Origin: Ruminococcaceae bacterium UBA3220
Lineage (GTDB): Bacteria; Bacillota; Clostridia; Oscillospirales; Acutalibacteraceae
Direction: 5' to 3'
NCBI GenBank assembly: GCA_002363095.1
Contig: DEWC01000048.1
Span: forward strand, 1-22,820
Length of the DNA stretch: 22,820 nucleotides
Below are positions 1-8,237 of this stretch, piece after piece. The notes below the pieces were generated by a model, which saw nothing but the letters and a program-made list of their open reading frames with translations, had not been told where the DNA came from and searched no databases. A program made the translations under genes and the position numbers. How positions within the stretch are numbered: position 1 is the first letter of the stretch; every line of letters starts with the position of its first letter.

Positions 1-1315
1 CCCAGCTTAAAAAGCCCTTGATGTCATACTTATACATCTGCATTCCTATAACTCTGGTGCGCTCGGAAGGCATCGCCAAAAATCTGTTCGACACTTTTTT
101 TCGCTGAACGGAACAATAGTAGACCCATAAATCGGGAACGGCATTTTCGATGAACGGCATAACATGGTCGCTTGCCGGAATTGGATTCTTAACGATGCCC
201 TCTTTATAAAAATCATAATCCGAAAGAGCATCAATTATCGGGTAGCCTTTTAACAAATGACTAACGATTTCGTATGAATTTTTATACTGCTCAATATGCT
301 TTTTATCAGGCTCATCCGAAACATGAAACCAACAACGCTTATCGGCACCGTTCTTAGAGCGCATAAAAGCCAAGAATTCGGGAATAAATATGCCTAAAAA
401 CTGTTTGTATTCTTCCCCGCACGCGTCGGTTTCCCAGCCAAATATTTTTTTATACTCACCGTCGACAGTTGCCATTATTTTAGGCGCATGTGCGGCGCCC
501 CACTGAGTGAAAAAATGGGATATTTCGAAATATTTAACACCTAAGCGGTCGCACATATCCACGAAACGGTCAAGCAAAGAGAAATCAAACTCATATTTTC
601 CGTCTCTTACTGCAACTCTTACAAGCTGTGTAGTCTTCCTCTCGCCACCGACGGCGGTATCAAGAGGAGGCGTGAAAACGGGCACCATAATCATATTAAC
701 TCCGCGTTTGACAGCGGTTTTAATGTAGTTTTCAATAATTTCAAAATGGCGATTATCAAAACTATCGGTGCCGTAATACTCGCTTAAACAGTCGCAGTGG
801 AGCCATTCGGTATGAATAAGTTCCTGCTTCGGCAATTCGGCATCAATAATTTCGAGTGTTAATTCGGCAGTATCCCAAACGGTAGAATCTTTATTATACA
901 TCGTAATTTTTACAGGGTACTCCCCTGCCGCCATCTGTCCCGCGGGGTCTACTTCAAAATAAAGAGACTCAGTGTTAATGCTCAACGCAAGTTGTTCACC
1001 TTTCGAAACGGGAACAAGCAAATCAGGATAGAGACCGGGTGTTGTTCTGAGATAGTTATCATCCATATCGTTCGGATAACACGGGATATGGACGGGAACA
1101 TGCTCAATTTTATAAGCGGTTATGAATTCTTTGAGCGGAGATTCTATCTCAAATGTCAGATACTTATTTCCGATACATCCTCTTCCGATAGAATATGCGA
1201 CCGTAAAATGGAATTTTTCATTTTTAAGTAATGAACCTTTTTTATAATCCTGTTTTTTGCCCAAATCATCATCCAAAAAGCATTTTTCAAGAGAAGATAA
1301 AACCTTAATTGCCAC
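1..1315 (-). CDS. DUF4091 glycoside hydrolase-like protein (3' end outside window)
   Basis: An open frame of 438 codons runs off the left edge, so the C-terminus is missing. The GTG start at 1315 follows GAGGT seven bases upstream, and the next in-frame ATG is about 90 codons in. There is no signal peptide, so a cytoplasmic protein is likely. An N-terminal beta-rich part (roughly residues 1-150) is followed by a region beginning ELIHTEWLHCDCL that reads as a TIM-barrel-like glycosidase domain. The motif FHVSDEPDKKHIEQY and the late stretch VIGMQMYKYDIKGFLSW are typical of DUF4091 proteins as I remember the family; in glycoside hydrolase clans a D-E pair at the end of a strand often holds the catalytic acid. 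The substrate cannot be told from the sequence. It is divergent from the HD hydrolase at 1456 and has its own promoter. The family call is fairly sure, the activity is not. Confidence 0.75.
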   Translation of the reverse strand, partial: MAIKVLSSLEKCFLDDDLGKKQDYKKGSLLKNEKFHFTVAYSIGRGCIGNKYLTFEIESPLKEFITAYKIEHVPVHIPCYPNDMDDNYLRTTPGLYPDLLVPVSKGEQLALSINTESLYFEVDPAGQMAAGEYPVKITMYNKDSTVWDTAELTLEIIDAELPKQELIHTEWLHCDCLSEYYGTDSFDNRHFEIIENYIKTAVKRGVNMIMVPVFTPPLDTAVGGERKTTQLVRVAVRDGKYEFDFSLLDRFVDMCDRLGVKYFEISHFFTQWGAAHAPKIMATVDGEYKKIFGWETDACGEEYKQFLGIFIPEFLAFMRSKNGADKRCWFHVSDEPDKKHIEQYKNSYEIVSHLLKGYPIIDALSDYDFYKEGIVKNPIPASDHVMPFIENAVPDLWVYYCSVQRKKVSNRFLAMPSERTRVIGMQMYKYDIKGFLSW

Positions 1316-1346
1316 TTTTTATACCTCATTCTTTAGTTTGAACTTT

Positions 1347-1375
1347 ATTATATCATTAAAAAAGTTTATATGCAA
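1347..1375 (-). promoter_or_regulatory. sigma-A promoter for the DUF4091 gene
   Basis: On the minus strand TTGCAT (1370-1375) lies exactly 17 bp from TATAAT (1347-1352), about 32 bp before the GTG start at 1315. The -10 is perfect and the -35 matches 4 of 6 bases. Confidence 0.65.
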
Positions 1376-1393
1376 CAAAAAACAAAACCGCAA

Positions 1394-1422
1394 TGGACTT
1401 TTTCATAAATCTTTGATATAAT
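1394..1422 (+). promoter_or_regulatory. sigma-A promoter for the HD phosphohydrolase gene
   Basis: TGGACT (1394-1399), a 17-bp spacer and a perfect TATAAT (1417-1422) lie 33 bp before the ATG at 1456. The element is back to back with the opposite promoter, with 18 bp between the two -35 boxes. Confidence 0.65.
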
Positions 1423-1455
1423 TAACACAAGTTTCAATTAGTGCGAGGTGAGATA

Positions 1456-2640
1456 ATGCCTGTTTATGAAAAATTAAGTTCCGAAACATCTGAAAAAGTA
1501 AAGGCGCAAAGAACAAGCGATTATGCTTTTAGGGACGAAAACGCAATCAGGCGGGACGGTTCTCACGATAATCCGACCACGATACGACCGCCTTTTATAA
1601 GGGATTGCGACAAAATACTCAATTGTCCTTTTTACAACCGCTACGCCGATAAAACGCAGGTATTCTCTTTTTACAAAAATGACGACATTTCAAGGCGCGG
1701 GCTCCATGTCCAACTGGTATCCCGTATAGCGAGGACCATCGGCAGGGCGTTAGGGCTTAACCTTGACCTGATTGAGGCAATCGCCCTCGGACACGATATA
1801 GGTCATACGCCTTTCGGGCACGCGGGCGAGGGTTTTCTTGACGATTTATTATTCCGCCATACCGGAAGACATTTTGCCCATAATATACATTCGGTAAGGG
1901 TGCTTGACAAAATATTTCCGTATAACATTACTCTTCAAACATTAAACGGCATCGCCGCCCATGACGGAGAATTCGAATTATCCGAGTACAGGCCAAAACC
2001 GCTTGTTGATTTTGCCGAATTCCAAAGGCAAATCGATAGTTGCTACATAGATATAAGCAATATTAAAAACTTGGTGCCCTGCACGCTTGAAGGTTGCGTT
2101 GTTCGGATTTCGGATATTATCGCATATCTCGGCAAAGACCGTCAGGATGCCGAGCGTGCCGGAATTTTGGCAGATACCGATTATGACGGCGGTGCGATAG
2201 GGGTTATAAATGCCGAAATCATAAACAATTTAATGGTAAATATTATCGAAAACAGTTACGGCAAGCCCTACATCAAAATGGATAAAAGTCATTTTGAGGC
2301 TCTTAAAAAAGCAAAATCGGATAATTATAACCTTATTTATAAAAGTAAAACCGTTTCCGAAAAACTGAAAACAACCGTTAGACCGATGATGCAGGCGGTT
2401 TATGAAAAACTGCTTGACGATTTGAAACGCAACAACCTCGATTCGGTAATTTTCAGGCATCACATTGATTATGTTAACAAGGCACATTACAACCGCACAA
2501 AGCCGTATGAATCGGAAGAGCCTAATCTGATTGTTGCGGATTATATCGCAAGCATGACCGATGATTATTTCATTGAGCTGTTTTATCATCTGTTTCCGGA
2601 CAGTGAATTAAAAATCGAATACAAGGCTTATTTTGATTGA
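1456..2640 (+). CDS. dGTPase-like HD-domain phosphohydrolase
   Basis: This 394-residue protein belongs to the HD superfamily and resembles deoxyguanosinetriphosphate triphosphohydrolases, which split dGTP or other dNTPs to the nucleoside and triphosphate. The opening NRYADKTQVF and DISRRGLHVQLVSRIAR (residues about 61-93) match the dGTPase N-terminal pattern. The metal ligands are probably H84, the H113-D114 pair in LGHDIGHTPFGHAGE, and D220 in VVRISDIIAYLGKDRQDA. It is shorter than E. coli Dgt (about 500 residues), like many Firmicutes homologues. A GTG at 1441 is also in frame, but the ATG at 1456 has GAGGTGA just upstream (1445-1451) and is preferred. It is a single-gene unit with its own promoter and a strong terminator. 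True substrate unproven; a role in dNTP pool control is the family expectation. Confidence 0.85.
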   Translation: MPVYEKLSSETSEKVKAQRTSDYAFRDENAIRRDGSHDNPTTIRPPFIRDCDKILNCPFYNRYADKTQVFSFYKNDDISRRGLHVQLVSRIARTIGRALGLNLDLIEAIALGHDIGHTPFGHAGEGFLDDLLFRHTGRHFAHNIHSVRVLDKIFPYNITLQTLNGIAAHDGEFELSEYRPKPLVDFAEFQRQIDSCYIDISNIKNLVPCTLEGCVVRISDIIAYLGKDRQDAERAGILADTDYDGGAIGVINAEIINNLMVNIIENSYGKPYIKMDKSHFEALKKAKSDNYNLIYKSKTVSEKLKTTVRPMMQAVYEKLLDDLKRNNLDSVIFRHHIDYVNKAHYNRTKPYESEEPNLIVADYIASMTDDYFIELFYHLFPDSELKIEYKAYFD

Positions 2641-2643
2641 TGA

Positions 2644-2677
2644 AAAAGAGAACGAAGCGCATGCTTCGTTCTCTTTT
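2644..2677. terminator. bidirectional intrinsic terminator between convergent genes
   Basis: A 15-bp perfect stem (2644-2658 with 2663-2677) encloses a GCAT loop. It is flanked by A residues on the left and T residues on the right, so it can terminate the HD hydrolase transcript (plus) and the feoAB transcript (minus). It sits 3 bp after one stop codon and 9 bp after the other. Confidence 0.9.
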
Positions 2678-2686
2678 ATAATGCAA

Positions 2687-5029
2687 CTATACGAAAATTT
2701 CAATTATGATTTTGACCGCAAACGCGCAAATATAGGCAACCGCGCATTGAAAAATCACAACACCGAACGCCCATTTTGCACCGAGTTCTCTTCGAATGGA
2801 AGCAATCGCCGCAACGCAGGGTGTGTATAAAAGGCAAAAAACGAGCAAAGCGGCCGCCGCCACCGGTGAAATAACCGATGTCAGAGCAGAACCCGCAAGT
2901 AAAACCTTAAGGGTTGAGACAACGCTTTCTTTCGCCATAAATCCAGCGATTAGCGCTGTAATTATCATCCAGTTATCAAGTCCGAGCGGAGCAAAAACGG
3001 GTGCGACCTTTCTTGCCACAGTCGCGAGAATACTGTTATTTGCGTTCGATACCGAATTGAAACCGAAATCAAACCTTTGAAGTCCCCACACGACAATTGC
3101 CGCAATTAGAATTACAGTAAAGGCTCTTTGCAAAAAGTCTTTTGCCTTTTCCCATAATAATTGCATAACATTTTTAAATGTCGGTAAACGATAGTTCGGA
3201 AGTTCCATTACAAACGGCACAGCCTCACCCTTAAAAACCCATTGTTTAGAGATTAGAGCGGTTATTATTCCCACTAATATTCCCAAAAGATAAAGGCCTA
3301 TCATAACAAATCCCGCGTATTTCGGGAAAAAAGCGGCGGACAGAAATGCGTAAACAGGGAGCTTGGCTGAGCAACTCATAAAAGGTGTCAGCATCACGGT
3401 CATTTTTCTGTCGCGCGCGCTCGGTAGCGTCCTTGACGCCATAACTCCCGGCACGGTACACCCGAAGCCTATAAGCATTGGTACGATACTTCTCCCCGAA
3501 AGTCCTATTTTTCGCAGAAGTTTATCCATAATAAAGGCAACTCTTGCCATATACCCACTGTCTTCCAGCAAACTTAAAAAGAAAAACAACACAATTATTA
3601 TCGGCACAAACGAAACTACGGTCCCTATACCGCCGAAAATACCGTCTATTATGAGCGATTTCAAAACGGTGTTTACATTCATTGAAACCAGCAGTTTTTC
3701 ACAGATTACCGAAAGTTTATCTATGGATACCTGCAACAGGTTCTGAAGCGCAAGACCGAAAACATTGAATGTCAGCAAAAAAACCGCTGCCATAATAATC
3801 ACAAACGATGGTATACCGGTGTATTTTCCGGTTAAAACCCTATCAATTCTTTTACTGCGCAAATGCTCTTTGCTGTCCTTGGGTTTAACAACGGTTTTGG
3901 ATGCAAGTTTTCTTATAAAACTAAATCTCATATCGGCAATCGACGCCGAGCGGTCAAGCCCGCGCTCATGCTCCATTTGCACGATTATATGTTCAAGCGT
4001 TTCCTTTTCGTTATCGGTTAGATTTAGCGCATCTAAAACAAGCTTATCCCCTTCAACAAGCTTACTTGCGGCAAACCTTACGGGAATTTTTGCGGCTAAC
4101 GCGTGGTCTTCAATTAAGTGCATAATACTATGAAGCGCCCTATGCACCGAACCTCCGCATTCATCCTTAGCGCAAAAGTCGGTACGACCCGGCTTTTCTT
4201 TATATTTAGCAATATGCATGGCGTGTCTTACAAGTTCGTCTACTCCCTGCTCTTTTGCCGCCGAAATCGGCACAACCGGAATTCCGAGTTCGCTTTCCAT
4301 CTCGTTAATGTAAACCGTTCCGCCGTTATTTTCAACCTCGTCCATCATATTAAGGGCAAGAACCATGGGAACCTCAAGTTCCATAAGTTGCATTGTAAGA
4401 TAGAGGTTGCGCTCAATATTATTCGTATCGACAATATTGATTATGCAAGCGGGTTTTTCGTCAAGTATAAACCGGCGTGAAACTATCTCCTCCGAAGTGT
4501 AAGGAGAAAGCGAATATATACCGGGTAGGTCTGTAACAAGCGTGTCGGGATGACCCTTTATTGTACCTGTCTTTCGGTCAACAGTAACGCCCGGGAAATT
4601 GCCGACATGCTGATTAGCCCCTGTAAGAGCATTAAAAAGTGTTGTTTTTCCGCAATTTTGATTTCCGGCAAGCGCAAAGGTTAAGACGGTGCCCTTCTTA
4701 AAAGGCTTCTCGTCCGATTTAACATGATACTTTCCTTCTTCACCTAAACCCGGATGATTTGTTTTACGCTTTTTAAGAGTAGCGCCTTGACTTTTCGGCT
4801 CTGCCTCGGTTTTCACAACGGAAATATGTTTTGCGTCATCAACCCGCAAGGTGAGTTCATATCCGTGGATTATAATCTGAACCGGGTCGCCCATCGGAGC
4901 AAATTTTACAAGTTCAATATCTGCGCCGGGGATAATTCCCATATCCAAAAAGTGCTGCCTTAACGCGCCCTCTCCTCCGACATCGGTTATTATGGCGGTT
5001 TCGCCTATTTTTAATTCATTTAATGTCAT
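2687..5029 (-). CDS. feoB: FeoA-FeoB fusion ferrous iron transporter
   Basis: A 780-residue fusion. Residues 1-72 form an SH3-like FeoA domain (QHFLDMGIIPGADIELV); residues about 115-285 are the FeoB G-protein domain with G1 GNQNCGKT (122-129), G2 around T149, G3 DLPG (167-170) and G4 NMMD (227-230). From about residue 400 follows the polytopic permease with the family motif SCSAKLPVYAF, whose cysteine and nearby residues line the proposed iron path. FeoB imports Fe2+ across the inner membrane; the G domain gates the process and FeoA is an accessory normally encoded separately. The ATG at 5029 follows a modest GGTGTTGAG. It lies 53 bp downstream of ftsZ, separated by a terminator, and no clear promoter or Fur box is visible in that gap. 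No feoC is seen. Confidence 0.95.
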   Translation of the reverse strand: MTLNELKIGETAIITDVGGEGALRQHFLDMGIIPGADIELVKFAPMGDPVQIIIHGYELTLRVDDAKHISVVKTEAEPKSQGATLKKRKTNHPGLGEEGKYHVKSDEKPFKKGTVLTFALAGNQNCGKTTLFNALTGANQHVGNFPGVTVDRKTGTIKGHPDTLVTDLPGIYSLSPYTSEEIVSRRFILDEKPACIINIVDTNNIERNLYLTMQLMELEVPMVLALNMMDEVENNGGTVYINEMESELGIPVVPISAAKEQGVDELVRHAMHIAKYKEKPGRTDFCAKDECGGSVHRALHSIMHLIEDHALAAKIPVRFAASKLVEGDKLVLDALNLTDNEKETLEHIIVQMEHERGLDRSASIADMRFSFIRKLASKTVVKPKDSKEHLRSKRIDRVLTGKYTGIPSFVIIMAAVFLLTFNVFGLALQNLLQVSIDKLSVICEKLLVSMNVNTVLKSLIIDGIFGGIGTVVSFVPIIIVLFFFLSLLEDSGYMARVAFIMDKLLRKIGLSGRSIVPMLIGFGCTVPGVMASRTLPSARDRKMTVMLTPFMSCSAKLPVYAFLSAAFFPKYAGFVMIGLYLLGILVGIITALISKQWVFKGEAVPFVMELPNYRLPTFKNVMQLLWEKAKDFLQRAFTVILIAAIVVWGLQRFDFGFNSVSNANNSILATVARKVAPVFAPLGLDNWMIITALIAGFMAKESVVSTLKVLLAGSALTSVISPVAAAALLVFCLLYTPCVAAIASIRRELGAKWAFGVVIFQCAVAYICAFAVKIIIEIFV

Positions 5030-5041
5030 ATCTCAACACCG

Positions 5042-5069
5042 AAAAAAAGCCCGAGAATAATTCTCGGGC
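5042..5069 (-). terminator. intrinsic terminator after ftsZ
   Basis: On the minus strand a 9-bp GC-rich stem (GCCCGAGAA with TTCTCGGGC, 5049-5057 and 5061-5069) with a three-base loop is followed by seven T (5042-5048). It begins 13 bp after the ftsZ stop and should end the dcw transcript before feoAB. Confidence 0.9.
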
Positions 5070-5082
5070 AAAATAATTGAAA

Positions 5083-6147
5083 TTAGTCTTTTTTGAAAAA
5101 GCTCATAACATCGCCGTAAGCTTCGTCTTCATCTTCGGCAGACGCATTTTTAATCAATGAAGCTAAATCGTTATCATCGTTCTTTCTCTTTTCATCCCCG
5201 AGACCGGTAGCAACGACGGTAACGCGAATTGTATCTTCGATAGTTTCGTCAAGCTGAGCGCCCCAAATGATTGTTGCATCGGGATGAGCCATATCGGAAA
5301 TGATTGAAGAAGCAATCTCAACCTCTTCAAGACCGATATCGGCAGAACCGGTAATGCTGATGATAACACCGCGCGCATTATCCATCGAAGTTTCAATAAG
5401 CGGACTTGTAACAGCCATTCTTGCAGCCTGTTCAGCCTTGTCGCGACCGGTCGCAACGCCAACACCCATATGAGCGTAACCCGCGTCGGACATAATTGAC
5501 TTAACGTCGGCAAAGTCGAGGTTGACAAGCGCGGTAACATTGATAAGTTCGGAAATGCTCTGAACGCCTTGACGAAGAACATCATCGGCAATATCAAAAG
5601 CGTTTTTAAAGGTGATTTTCTGCTCGGAAACATATTTAAGGCGTTCGTTCGGGATAACAACCAAACTGTCAACATGCTCGCTGAGTTCGGCAATACCGCC
5701 TTCTGCTTGATTCATACGCTTCTTTCCTTCAAACGCGAAAGGCTTTGTAACAATACCTACGGTGAGGATACCAAGTTCCTGCGCAATCGAAGCAACAACG
5801 GGAGCCGCACCGGTTCCGGTACCGCCGCCCATTCCGGCAGTAATGAAAATCATATCGGCACTGCGAATAGCGGCCGCAATCTCGTCGCGTGATTCCTCGG
5901 CAGCGGCACGACCGTTTTCAGGATTACCGCCTGCGCCCATACCTGCAGTTGTTTTATCACCAATTTGAATTTTTGTATTTGCTTTGGAAAGGAAAAGAGC
6001 GGCTTTATCGGTATTAACAGCAACAAATTCAACGCCTTTTACCCCGGCGGCAACCATACGGTTAATTGCGTTTCCGCCACCGCCGCCTACTCCGACAACC
6101 TTAATCTGAACAACATCTTCCATTTCTTGTGATACATCAAATGGCAT
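5083..6147 (-). CDS. ftsZ: cell division protein FtsZ
   Basis: The tubulin-like GTPase that polymerises into the Z ring. The protein has 354 residues. The N-terminal GTP-binding part shows VVGVGGGGGNAINRM (17-31) and the tubulin signature GGGTGTG (107-113); the T7 synergy loop reads NLDFADV, with the aspartate needed for GTP hydrolysis at the polymer interface. The globular core ends near residue 316, leaving a tail of only about 38 residues with an acidic linker and the last residues DVMSFFKKD, which correspond to the conserved C-terminal peptide. The ATG at 6147 has CGGAGGA ten bases upstream, so the first methionine is used. It is the last gene of the dcw cluster, with its own likely promoter in the 127-bp gap after ftsQ and a terminator just downstream. 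ftsA, which often precedes ftsZ, is absent. Confidence 0.98.
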   Translation of the reverse strand: MPFDVSQEMEDVVQIKVVGVGGGGGNAINRMVAAGVKGVEFVAVNTDKAALFLSKANTKIQIGDKTTAGMGAGGNPENGRAAAEESRDEIAAAIRSADMIFITAGMGGGTGTGAAPVVASIAQELGILTVGIVTKPFAFEGKKRMNQAEGGIAELSEHVDSLVVIPNERLKYVSEQKITFKNAFDIADDVLRQGVQSISELINVTALVNLDFADVKSIMSDAGYAHMGVGVATGRDKAEQAARMAVTSPLIETSMDNARGVIISITGSADIGLEEVEIASSIISDMAHPDATIIWGAQLDETIEDTIRVTVVATGLGDEKRKNDDNDLASLIKNASAEDEDEAYGDVMSFFKKD

Positions 6148-6195
6148 TTACTATTCCTCCGTTTTCTATGTAAAATCTCATTGTTACAATTAGTC

Positions 6196-6209
6196 GATAA
6201 TATATTATC
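6196..6209. promoter_or_regulatory. 14-bp palindrome overlapping the putative ftsZ promoter
   Basis: GATAATATATTATC is its own reverse complement and covers the proposed -10 element. It could be an operator for a dimeric regulator, but a short AT-rich palindrome in AT-rich DNA can also arise by chance. Confidence 0.3.
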
Positions 6210-6230
6210 ATATTTATTTGCAAATTTCAA
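6202..6230 (-). promoter_or_regulatory. putative promoter for ftsZ
   Basis: On the minus strand TTGAAA (6225-6230), a 17-bp spacer and TAATAT (6202-6207) lie in the unusually long 127-bp gap between ftsQ and ftsZ, 55 bp before the ftsZ ATG. Each hexamer is imperfect (5/6 and 4/6), so the exact -10 is uncertain. Confidence 0.45.
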
Positions 6231-6274
6231 CACTTTTATTGTTTTTTTATTGATTTTTTTGCTATTATCTGTAA

Positions 6275-7045
6275 TTATTCCTTTATAAATCTTCCGACCG
6301 GGTCGGATTCACTCCATAAACTAAGGTTAATTGTCCCCTTTTCCGCGCCGTCGATACTCTTTATCATTTCGCACAAATGGTCGGTTTTTTTATCTATATT
6401 CAGTTTCGTTCCGAATACAACCTTAAAGCGCCCGTTCATAATTCCCGAATTGATATCGGTTGCAGACTTGACATCGATATAATCGATTTTTATATTGTTT
6501 TTCTTTAAATTATTGATAATCGTTTCAACGACTTCACGCGAAGTATCATCGGAATAGTCAACCTTTTCCCCTACCGTCTGTTTAACTTCACGCGCCCTTA
6601 TTTCGATAACATTTTCGGGTTTTGTCTGCTTTTCTGCGAGGACATAACCATCTTCGCTTATCATATAATAGACAGAACCTACCTGATATGCCGCAAAGTC
6701 CTTTGCTTCGGTTATTTTAACAGAAACGGCATCGGGAAACTTTTTGGAAATGCCGACATCTTTTATGTACGGGAGTTTTTTTCTTGCATCCTCAGTTACT
6801 GTTTTCTCTGAAAGCACAAAAATGTTTTTTCCTTTTATATTAAGATTTTCCGCCAACTGTTCATCGGAATAAACCTTGTTCCCAATATAGTCTATTTTTT
6901 TTACGGGGAATAAAACAGTCAATGTCAGAGCTACTGTAATTGACAAAACAACCAAGCCAAAGAAGATAAACCCAACTATAAGGCGCCTTTTTTTTGCTTT
7001 TTTTCTCCGGTACGCTCTGCGTTTCTCAACAGTATTTCTATCCAT
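6275..7045 (-). CDS. ftsQ: divisome protein FtsQ/DivIB
   Basis: A 256-residue bitopic membrane protein: a highly basic cytoplasmic N-terminus (residues 1-21, KRRAYRRKKAKKRR), one membrane helix (about 22-46), then a POTRA domain (about 48-115, beginning VKKIDYIGNKVYSDEQL) and an extracellular beta domain. It stabilises the FtsL-FtsB-type complex and links it to FtsW and the septal PBP. The low sequence conservation is normal for the family; the arrangement of basic tail, helix, POTRA and the position between murG and ftsZ make the call firm. The ATG at 7045 follows AAGGAAGATGAATA. It lies 48 bp after murG. The extracytoplasmic C-terminal third has no motif I can assign. Confidence 0.92.
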   Translation of the reverse strand: MDRNTVEKRRAYRRKKAKKRRLIVGFIFFGLVVLSITVALTLTVLFPVKKIDYIGNKVYSDEQLAENLNIKGKNIFVLSEKTVTEDARKKLPYIKDVGISKKFPDAVSVKITEAKDFAAYQVGSVYYMISEDGYVLAEKQTKPENVIEIRAREVKQTVGEKVDYSDDTSREVVETIINNLKKNNIKIDYIDVKSATDINSGIMNGRFKVVFGTKLNIDKKTDHLCEMIKSIDGAEKGTINLSLWSESDPVGRFIKE

Positions 7046-7093
7046 TATTCATCTTCCTTTATATACCCCGGTTTTCATATTACGGCGGTAATC

Positions 7094-8215
7094 TTAATAT
7101 GCGCGTGTGTAGAGTTTCATCAAAACATCATATATTCTTTTATTCGCATCTGGAATTGCCGCTTTTTTTGCGGATTTTGACATTTTTTCAAGTTTCGGCT
7201 TATTTTCAATCAATTTTTCGACAACTTCAATCAGCTTTTGTCCGGAAAGGTCTTTCTCCTCGATAATTTCGGCGGCTCCCGCCTTTTTGAGAGTCATGGC
7301 GTTGTGAAACTGATGATTTTCCGCTACGAAAGGAGATGGAATAAGCACCGACGGTTTGCCGCAAAGCGCCAGTTCGCTCAGCGTTATCGCTCCCGCCCTG
7401 CATATCACCAAATCAGCAGCCGCCATGCAAACATCCATATCTTCTATGTATTCCCTGACTTCAATTTCATCGGGGAGCTTAACGCCCTTCTCTTTTAGAT
7501 GTTCATTCATAGGGTCAAAGCCAACCTTGCCGGTTCCGTGAATATGATAAATTTTACCCGAGCCTGCATAATGTTCAATCAGTTCTTCCACCGCTTCATT
7601 TATATGCCTTGCTCCGAGAGAACCTCCGAACGAGAGTATCATGGGGCGGTTATCAAACCCGAGTTTTTTCCGTGCTTCTTCCCGCGTTATCAGAGATAAC
7701 TCTGTTCTCACCGGATTACCGGTTATTACAGGTTTCTTTTTTAGTTTAAGGTGCTTCTCTGCCTCGGGCATGGCAAGCATTACAACATCGGCTGATTTTG
7801 AAAGAATTTTTGTCGTTACGCCGGGATAGGCGTTTTGTTCATGAATTGCGGTTTTAATGCCGAGCTTAGCCGCTTCTCTGAGCACGGGACCGCTGACATA
7901 TCCCCCGGTTCCCACAACAATATCAGGATTCAATTCTTTTAGTAGGTTTTTCACCTTTTTAGATGCATTAGCAGCCTTTACGACAGCGTCGATATTATGC
8001 TTAATACTTTTAAGGTTCAGGCTTCTTTTAAAACCGGCAACCTCAATCGTATAAAAATCATATCCTTTTTTAGGGACCAAAACAGATTCCAGTTTATCCC
8101 CTGTTCCAATATAACTGATTTTTGCGTCTTTATGGCGCTCTTTAATGTAATCGGCAACCGCGAGGGCGGGATTTATATGCCCTGCCGTTCCTCCGCCTGC
8201 AAAAAGAATATGCAT
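7094..8215 (-). CDS. murG: MurG, undecaprenyl-PP-MurNAc-pentapeptide GlcNAc transferase
   Basis: MurG adds GlcNAc from UDP-GlcNAc to lipid I, forming lipid II on the inner face of the membrane. The 373-residue product starts MHILFAGGGTAGHINPALA, whose first glycine loop (GGGTAGH) and H13 are family hallmarks. The C-terminal GT-B half carries GGSLGARHINE, ICRAGAITLSE and ENHQFHNA, the UDP-GlcNAc binding segments. The frame is open a further 26 codons upstream, but the ATG at 8215 has GCGAGG seven bases before it and matches the family N-terminus, so it is taken as the start. It lies 22 bp after ftsW in the same operon. Confidence 0.97.
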   Translation of the reverse strand: MHILFAGGGTAGHINPALAVADYIKERHKDAKISYIGTGDKLESVLVPKKGYDFYTIEVAGFKRSLNLKSIKHNIDAVVKAANASKKVKNLLKELNPDIVVGTGGYVSGPVLREAAKLGIKTAIHEQNAYPGVTTKILSKSADVVMLAMPEAEKHLKLKKKPVITGNPVRTELSLITREEARKKLGFDNRPMILSFGGSLGARHINEAVEELIEHYAGSGKIYHIHGTGKVGFDPMNEHLKEKGVKLPDEIEVREYIEDMDVCMAAADLVICRAGAITLSELALCGKPSVLIPSPFVAENHQFHNAMTLKKAGAAEIIEEKDLSGQKLIEVVEKLIENKPKLEKMSKSAKKAAIPDANKRIYDVLMKLYTRAY

Positions 8216-8237
8216 AACTAAGCCTCGCTTTATCGGT

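Noticed and set aside
2644..2677. Long perfect inverted repeat as a mobile element end
   Set aside because: It lies between two convergent stop codons with flanking A and T runs, has no partner copy or target duplication, and is explained as a bidirectional terminator.
5030..5082. Possible metal riboswitch upstream of feoAB
   Set aside because: The gap is only 53 bp and its one hairpin is a simple terminator with a T run; there is no room for a known metal-sensing aptamer.
5163..5693. Minus-strand open frame of 176 codons within ftsZ
   Set aside because: A shadow frame of ftsZ, rich in Leu, Pro and Ser with no structure expected of a real protein.
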